Source: Paracoccaceae bacterium (GTDB lineage Bacteria; Pseudomonadota; Alphaproteobacteria; Rhodobacterales; Rhodobacteraceae). Taken from it: a DNA stretch of 8,511 bases. The stretch lies in contig DOIS01000070.1 in NCBI GenBank assembly GCA_003511785.1, positions 1 to 8,511 of the forward strand, in the 5' to 3' direction. The first letter of the stretch is position 1. Every line of letters begins with the position of its first letter. This document shows, piece after piece, positions 6,475-8,511 of this stretch. A program made the translations under genes and the position numbers. Under the pieces are notes generated by a model. It was not told where the DNA came from. It was given only the letters and a program-made list of their open reading frames with translations, and made no database searches.

Positions 6475-6974
6475 TCGACCTGCCCGACCTGCCCGACCTG
6501 CCCGACCTGCTCGACCGCGCGCGCGCGCTGCGCGCCACCATCGCCACCGCCGAGAGCTGCACCGGCGGCATGGTCGCCGCCGCGCTGACCTCGGTGCCGG
6601 GCAGTTCGGACGTGGTGGATCGCGGCTTCGTCACCTATTCCAACGCGGCCAAGCGCGAGATGCTGGGCGTTCAGGCGACCACGCTCGACGCGCATGGCGC
6701 GGTGAGCGAGGCGGTGGCGCGCGAGATGGCCGAAGGGGCGCTGGCGCATTCACCGGTGACGCTGGCGGTGGCGATCACCGGGATCGCCGGGCCGGGCGGG
6801 TCGGAGTTCAAACCCGAGGGCCGGGTGTGTTTCGCGCTGGCATTGCGGGAGGGCGAGACCCGGGCCGAGACGGTGGAGTTCGGCGCCGCCGGCCGCGACA
6901 GGGTGCGGCACATGGCGCGCGATCATGCGCTGGAGCTGCTGGGTGCGGGGCTGGAAGCGCTGGCCGCGCGGTGA
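6471..6974 (+). CDS. cinA: CinA C-terminal-domain protein (probable NMN deamidase, PncC-like)
   Basis: Stand-alone CinA C-terminal domain of 167 residues, without the N-terminal MoCF-like domain of full CinA. Such proteins (PncC) hydrolyse nicotinamide mononucleotide to nicotinate mononucleotide and ammonia, returning it to NAD synthesis. Diagnostic motifs are ATAESCTGG (25-33, with conserved S29), FVTYSNAAKREMLGV (53-67, with Y56 and K61) and AITGIAGPGG (101-110). The conserved serine, tyrosine and lysine positions are present, so it is probably active. The ATG overlaps the pgpA stop as ATGA. The N terminus is odd: a 9-nt repeat gives DLPDLPDLPDLLD at residues 3-15, followed by a (CG)6 tract, ahead of the conserved domain. 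The stop lies in the loop of a hairpin shared with the convergent ratA gene. Substrate is assigned by family only. Confidence 0.9.
   Translation: MIDLPDLPDLPDLLDRARALRATIATAESCTGGMVAAALTSVPGSSDVVDRGFVTYSNAAKREMLGVQATTLDAHGAVSEAVAREMAEGALAHSPVTLAVAITGIAGPGGSEFKPEGRVCFALALREGETRAETVEFGAAGRDRVRHMARDHALELLGAGLEALAAR
6480..6515 (+). repeat. 9-nt tandem repeat in the 5' end of cinA
   Basis: CTGCCCGAC occurs three times in a row (6480-6506), followed by one copy with a single change, CTGCTCGAC (6507-6515). The unit is a multiple of three, so gain or loss of copies by slippage would change the number of Leu-Pro-Asp units but keep the frame. An alternating CG tract follows at 6516-6528. Confidence 0.85.
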
Positions 6975-6987
6975 TCTAGCGCGCGGC
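6963..6987. terminator. Hairpin enclosing the cinA and ratA stop codons
   Basis: GCCGCGCG (6963-6970) pairs perfectly with CGCGCGGC (6980-6987). The 9-nt loop holds the TGA of cinA (6972-6974) and the TAG of ratA (6978-6976). All eight pairs are G-C, so the RNA hairpin would be stable from either strand. No T-run follows on either side, so it does not fit a standard intrinsic terminator; it may act as a bidirectional 3' end stabiliser or a pause site. Confidence 0.5.
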
Positions 6988-7449
6988 GCCCTGCCCCGAC
7001 CCCTGGCCATAGAGCTGATCCACCCGCGCCTCGAAGGCGCGCACGATGCGCTGCATCGCCTCGTTGAACACAAGACCAATGGCCTTTTGCAGGATCAGGT
7101 TGCGGAACTCGAAATCCACGAAGAACGACACCTCGCAGCCCCCCTCGGGCAGGTCGCGGAAGGTCCAGTTGGATTTCAGATACTTGAACGGGCCATCCAG
7201 ATACTCGGTGTGGATCTTCAAGTCCTTGGGCCAGAGCATCACCCGGCTGCCGAAGCGTTCGCGGAACACCTTGAACGAGATCACCAGGTCCGCCTCCATC
7301 AGCACCGCCTCGCCCTGTGGCACCTCGCGCCGGATGCGCGCGGCGGCGTTCCAGGGCAGGAATTCCGGGTAGCGCTCGACATCGGCCACCAGATCGTACA
7401 TCTGCTGCGCCGTGTAAGGCAGGGTGCGGGTTTCCGAGTGGGTGGTCAT
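6976..7449 (-). CDS. ratA: Coq10/RatA-family START-domain protein
   Basis: Small protein of 157 residues in the polyketide cyclase/START-like family that includes mitochondrial Coq10, a ubiquinone-binding factor needed for respiration, and E. coli RatA, described as a ribosome-associating toxin. The N-terminal block (LPYTAQQMYDLVADVERYPEFLPW, about residues 10-33) and the C-terminal half with NWTFRDLPEGGCEV (94-107), VDFEF (111-115) and the final helix to about 147 are typical. In a quinone-using alphaproteobacterium the Coq10-like role seems more likely than a toxin role; no RatB-like partner is adjacent. ATG at 7449 is chosen because family members begin at this point; it lacks a good Shine-Dalgarno sequence. 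An in-frame ATG 12 codons earlier (7485) also lacks one. It converges on cinA with one base between stops and is divergent from hpt across 72 nt. Confidence 0.88.
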   Translation of the reverse strand: MTTHSETRTLPYTAQQMYDLVADVERYPEFLPWNAAARIRREVPQGEAVLMEADLVISFKVFRERFGSRVMLWPKDLKIHTEYLDGPFKYLKSNWTFRDLPEGGCEVSFFVDFEFRNLILQKAIGLVFNEAMQRIVRAFEARVDQLYGQGSGQGAAR

Positions 7450-7465
7450 GCGGCAAGTTTGGCTG

Positions 7466-7495
7466 TTGTGGCAATGGCGGCCCATGTCGTATGCC
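7466..7495 (+). promoter_or_regulatory. Candidate promoter for hpt
   Basis: TTGTGG (7466-7471) and TATGCC (7490-7495) are 18 nt apart within the 72-nt ratA/hpt divergent gap. Each matches consensus at three positions, so the call is weak. A start near 7502 would leave about 20 nt of leader carrying AGGGGG (7511-7516), a good ribosome site 5 nt before the hpt ATG. No clear promoter for ratA was seen in the same gap. Confidence 0.25.
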
Positions 7496-7521
7496 GGGCC
7501 GGAAACTTCAAGGGGGAACCC

Positions 7522-8061
7522 ATGCCCGAGCGGCCATATGTCATAGACGAGATGATCTCGGCCAAGGCCATCGCGGCGCGCATCGAGGCGCTGTGCCGCG
7601 AGATCGCCGACGAGTTCGAGGACACCGACAAGCTGGTGGTGGTAGGGCTCTTGCGCGGCAGTTTCGTGTTCATCGCCGACCTGGTGCGCGAGCTGGACCT
7701 GCCCATCGAGGTCGATTTCATCGAGGCCTCCTCCTATGGCGACGGCATGGAATCCTCGCGCGAGGTGCGCATCCTCAAGGACCTGCGCTCCGGCATCGAG
7801 GGACGCGACGTGCTGCTGGTCGAGGACATCGTCGATACCGGCCACACGCTGAACCATGTCACGCAACTGCTGCGCACGCGGGGGTCGGCGCGGCTGCGCT
7901 CGATCGCGCTTCTGGACAAACCGTCGCGCCGCGAGGTGGATTTCCGCGCCGACTGGACCGGGTTCGAGATCCCCGACGAGTTCGTCGTGGGTTATGGCAT
8001 CGACTTCGCCCAGCGCAACCGCAACCTGCCCTTCATCGGCAAGGTGCGGTTCACGGATTAG
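7522..8061 (+). CDS. hpt: Hypoxanthine phosphoribosyltransferase
   Basis: Purine-salvage enzyme that joins hypoxanthine (and often guanine) to PRPP, giving IMP or GMP in the cytoplasm. The 179-residue protein has the type I phosphoribosyltransferase fold: VVGLLRGSFVF (40-50) near the N terminus, the flexible-loop region ASSYGDGMESSR (69-80), and the PRPP-binding motif LLVEDIVDTGHTL (98-110) with the acidic pair E101-D102 and D105. Purine-site elements DKPSRREVDF (132-141) and DEFVVGYGIDF (152-162) follow, ending NLPFIGKV. Length and motifs are standard. The frame is open far upstream across the antisense of ratA, but AGGGGG 5 nt before ATG 7522 and the family N terminus fix the start there. 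A small membrane-protein gene begins 4 nt after its stop and probably shares its transcript. Confidence 0.96.
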   Translation: MPERPYVIDEMISAKAIAARIEALCREIADEFEDTDKLVVVGLLRGSFVFIADLVRELDLPIEVDFIEASSYGDGMESSREVRILKDLRSGIEGRDVLLVEDIVDTGHTLNHVTQLLRTRGSARLRSIALLDKPSRREVDFRADWTGFEIPDEFVVGYGIDFAQRNRNLPFIGKVRFTD

Positions 8062-8065
8062 CGCC

Positions 8066-8233
8066 ATGCAGCGGTGGCTCTTGCGGGCGGTGATGTGGGC
8101 GCGCAACCCGCCCTCGGAAAAGCGCGTCAAGCTGGTGCTGGCGGTGATCGCGCTTTGCCTGGCGATCGCGGGGATCGAGTGGCTGGAACTCTGGCCCGAC
8201 TGGGCCACGCGCGAACGGCTGCGCTGGCGCTAG
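8066..8233 (+). CDS. Small single-pass membrane protein, function unknown
   Basis: A 55-residue basic protein with one hydrophobic helix at about 21-37 (VKLVLAVIALCLAIAGI). It is preceded by a positively charged segment (WARNPPSEKR, 11-20) and followed by an aromatic tail, LELWPDWATRERLRWR. The positive-inside rule suggests a cytoplasmic N terminus. I recall similar short proteins (WARNPPS..., LVLAVIALCLA) in other Rhodobacteraceae, but cannot confirm this without a search. It starts 4 nt after hpt, so it is probably co-transcribed, and has only a weak GGA ribosome site 8 nt upstream. Its TAG overlaps the stop of the convergent monooxygenase gene within one CTAG. No function can be assigned. 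Confidence 0.75.
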   Translation: MQRWLLRAVMWARNPPSEKRVKLVLAVIALCLAIAGIEWLELWPDWATRERLRWR

Positions 8234-8242
8234 GGCGCAGCC
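8217..8242. terminator. Hairpin enclosing the overlapping stop codons of the small gene and the monooxygenase gene
   Basis: GGCTGCGC (8217-8224) pairs perfectly with GCGCAGCC (8235-8242) around a 10-nt loop. The loop carries CTAG (8230-8233), which provides TAG stops on both strands. No T-run follows on either side. The layout repeats that at 6963-6987, so it may be a common convergent-gene end signal in this genome. The pairing is seen; the function is inferred. Confidence 0.5.
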
Positions 8243-8511
8243 CCCGCCGTCACGTCATGGCCATAGATCCAGTCGAACTGGCGCAGCATGGCACCGGGCG
8301 CCACCCGGCCCGCCAGCCGTAGCGCCAGATGCGCGGCGCCGCGGACCGGCGCGCTGCGCAGGTGATACTTGCGCGCGTTCCCGTTGGCCGTGGCCACCAC
8401 CCGCACCACCCGGTCCCGACGCCGTGCCTGGTAGGCGGCCAGCCCGGCCTCGACGCTCTCGGCCTGGGCCAGCGCATCGGCCAGCACCAGCCGCCCTTCG
8501 GCATCGGTGTT
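8230..8511 (-). CDS. FAD-dependent monooxygenase, C-terminal 93 residues (runs off right edge)
   Basis: Only the C-terminal end of the gene is present. The visible part (VLADALAQAESVEAGLAAYQ, then RRRDRVVRVVATANGNARKYHL and a terminal FDWIYGHD) resembles the end of class A flavoprotein hydroxylases of the salicylate-hydroxylase/UbiH type. In these a helix follows the second FAD-binding motif, and the chain ends in a D/E-W-(L/I)-Y-G-x-D sequence. The N-terminal Rossmann GxGxxG and the GD motif would lie outside the window, so substrate and integrity cannot be judged. Its TAG overlaps the stop of the small plus-strand gene. Class is fairly sure; the specific reaction is not. Confidence 0.78.
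   Translation of the reverse strand, partial: NTDAEGRLVLADALAQAESVEAGLAAYQARRRDRVVRVVATANGNARKYHLRSAPVRGAAHLALRLAGRVAPGAMLRQFDWIYGHDVTAGAAP

Noticed and set aside
6976..7449. A toxin-antitoxin module based on the RatA name
   Set aside because: There is no partner gene next to it; both neighbours are housekeeping genes on the opposite strand.
7454..7508. An AAGTTT/AAACTT inverted repeat in the ratA/hpt gap
   Set aside because: It has only six pairs, 42 nt apart, and does not extend; this is expected by chance in a region this size.
6925..7521. Extension of the hpt frame upstream to about 6925, which would give a 378-residue fusion
   Set aside because: The added part is antisense to ratA and the cinA end, lacks family features, and a strong ribosome site precedes ATG 7522, where the family N terminus begins.
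7450..8208. Extension of the ratA frame upstream to about 8208, which would give a 410-residue protein
   Set aside because: The extension is antisense to hpt. Coq10/RatA proteins begin near the ATG at 7449.

Overview
The window is GC-rich and tightly packed, with short or overlapping gene junctions and no tRNA, rRNA, mobile element or CRISPR array that I can see. Gene content points to an alphaproteobacterium of the Rhodobacter/Roseobacter group. The evidence is a dusB(nifR3)-ntrB-ntrC operon followed by ntrY, a fused ispDF gene followed by pgpA and a stand-alone cinA, a Coq10/RatA-type protein, and an NtrC of the Rhodobacter capsulatus type. This assignment comes from family recognition by eye, not from a database search.

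Left arm (1-4654, minus strand). Read in the direction of transcription, the order is dusB, ntrB, ntrC, then ntrY, which runs off the left edge. dusB/ntrB overlap as ATGA and ntrB/ntrC as TGATG, so the three are probably one translationally coupled operon. A 100-nt gap with two small hairpins separates ntrC from ntrY. DusB modifies tRNA. NtrB and NtrC form the cytoplasmic nitrogen-sensing two-component pair. NtrY is a membrane sensor kinase whose usual partner, NtrX, would lie outside the window. NtrC keeps its ATPase motifs but lacks the GAFTGA loop that touches sigma-54, and its second surface loop is also shortened, so it probably activates a different polymerase form.

Middle (4655-6974). 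A 183-nt divergent control region separates dusB from the rightward genes. It holds weak candidate promoters for each side and two inverted repeats. ispDF, pgpA and cinA follow on the plus strand, joined by ATGA overlaps. They serve isoprenoid precursor synthesis (MEP pathway), phosphatidylglycerol synthesis, and NAD-cycle cleanup (nicotinamide mononucleotide deamidation).

Right arm (6976-8511). A Coq10/RatA-family gene runs leftward, converging on cinA with one base between the stop codons. hpt (hypoxanthine phosphoribosyltransferase) runs rightward from a 72-nt divergent region and is followed after 4 nt by a 55-residue single-pass membrane protein. The 3' end of a leftward FAD-dependent monooxygenase gene converges on that small gene, with overlapping stop codons.

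The most unusual features are the NtrC lacking both sigma-54-contact loops, and a repeated design at both convergent junctions: a perfect 8-bp GC-rich inverted repeat whose 9-10 nt loop contains both stop codons. I did not find a clear new multi-gene system; most of the window is conserved housekeeping and nitrogen-regulation DNA.
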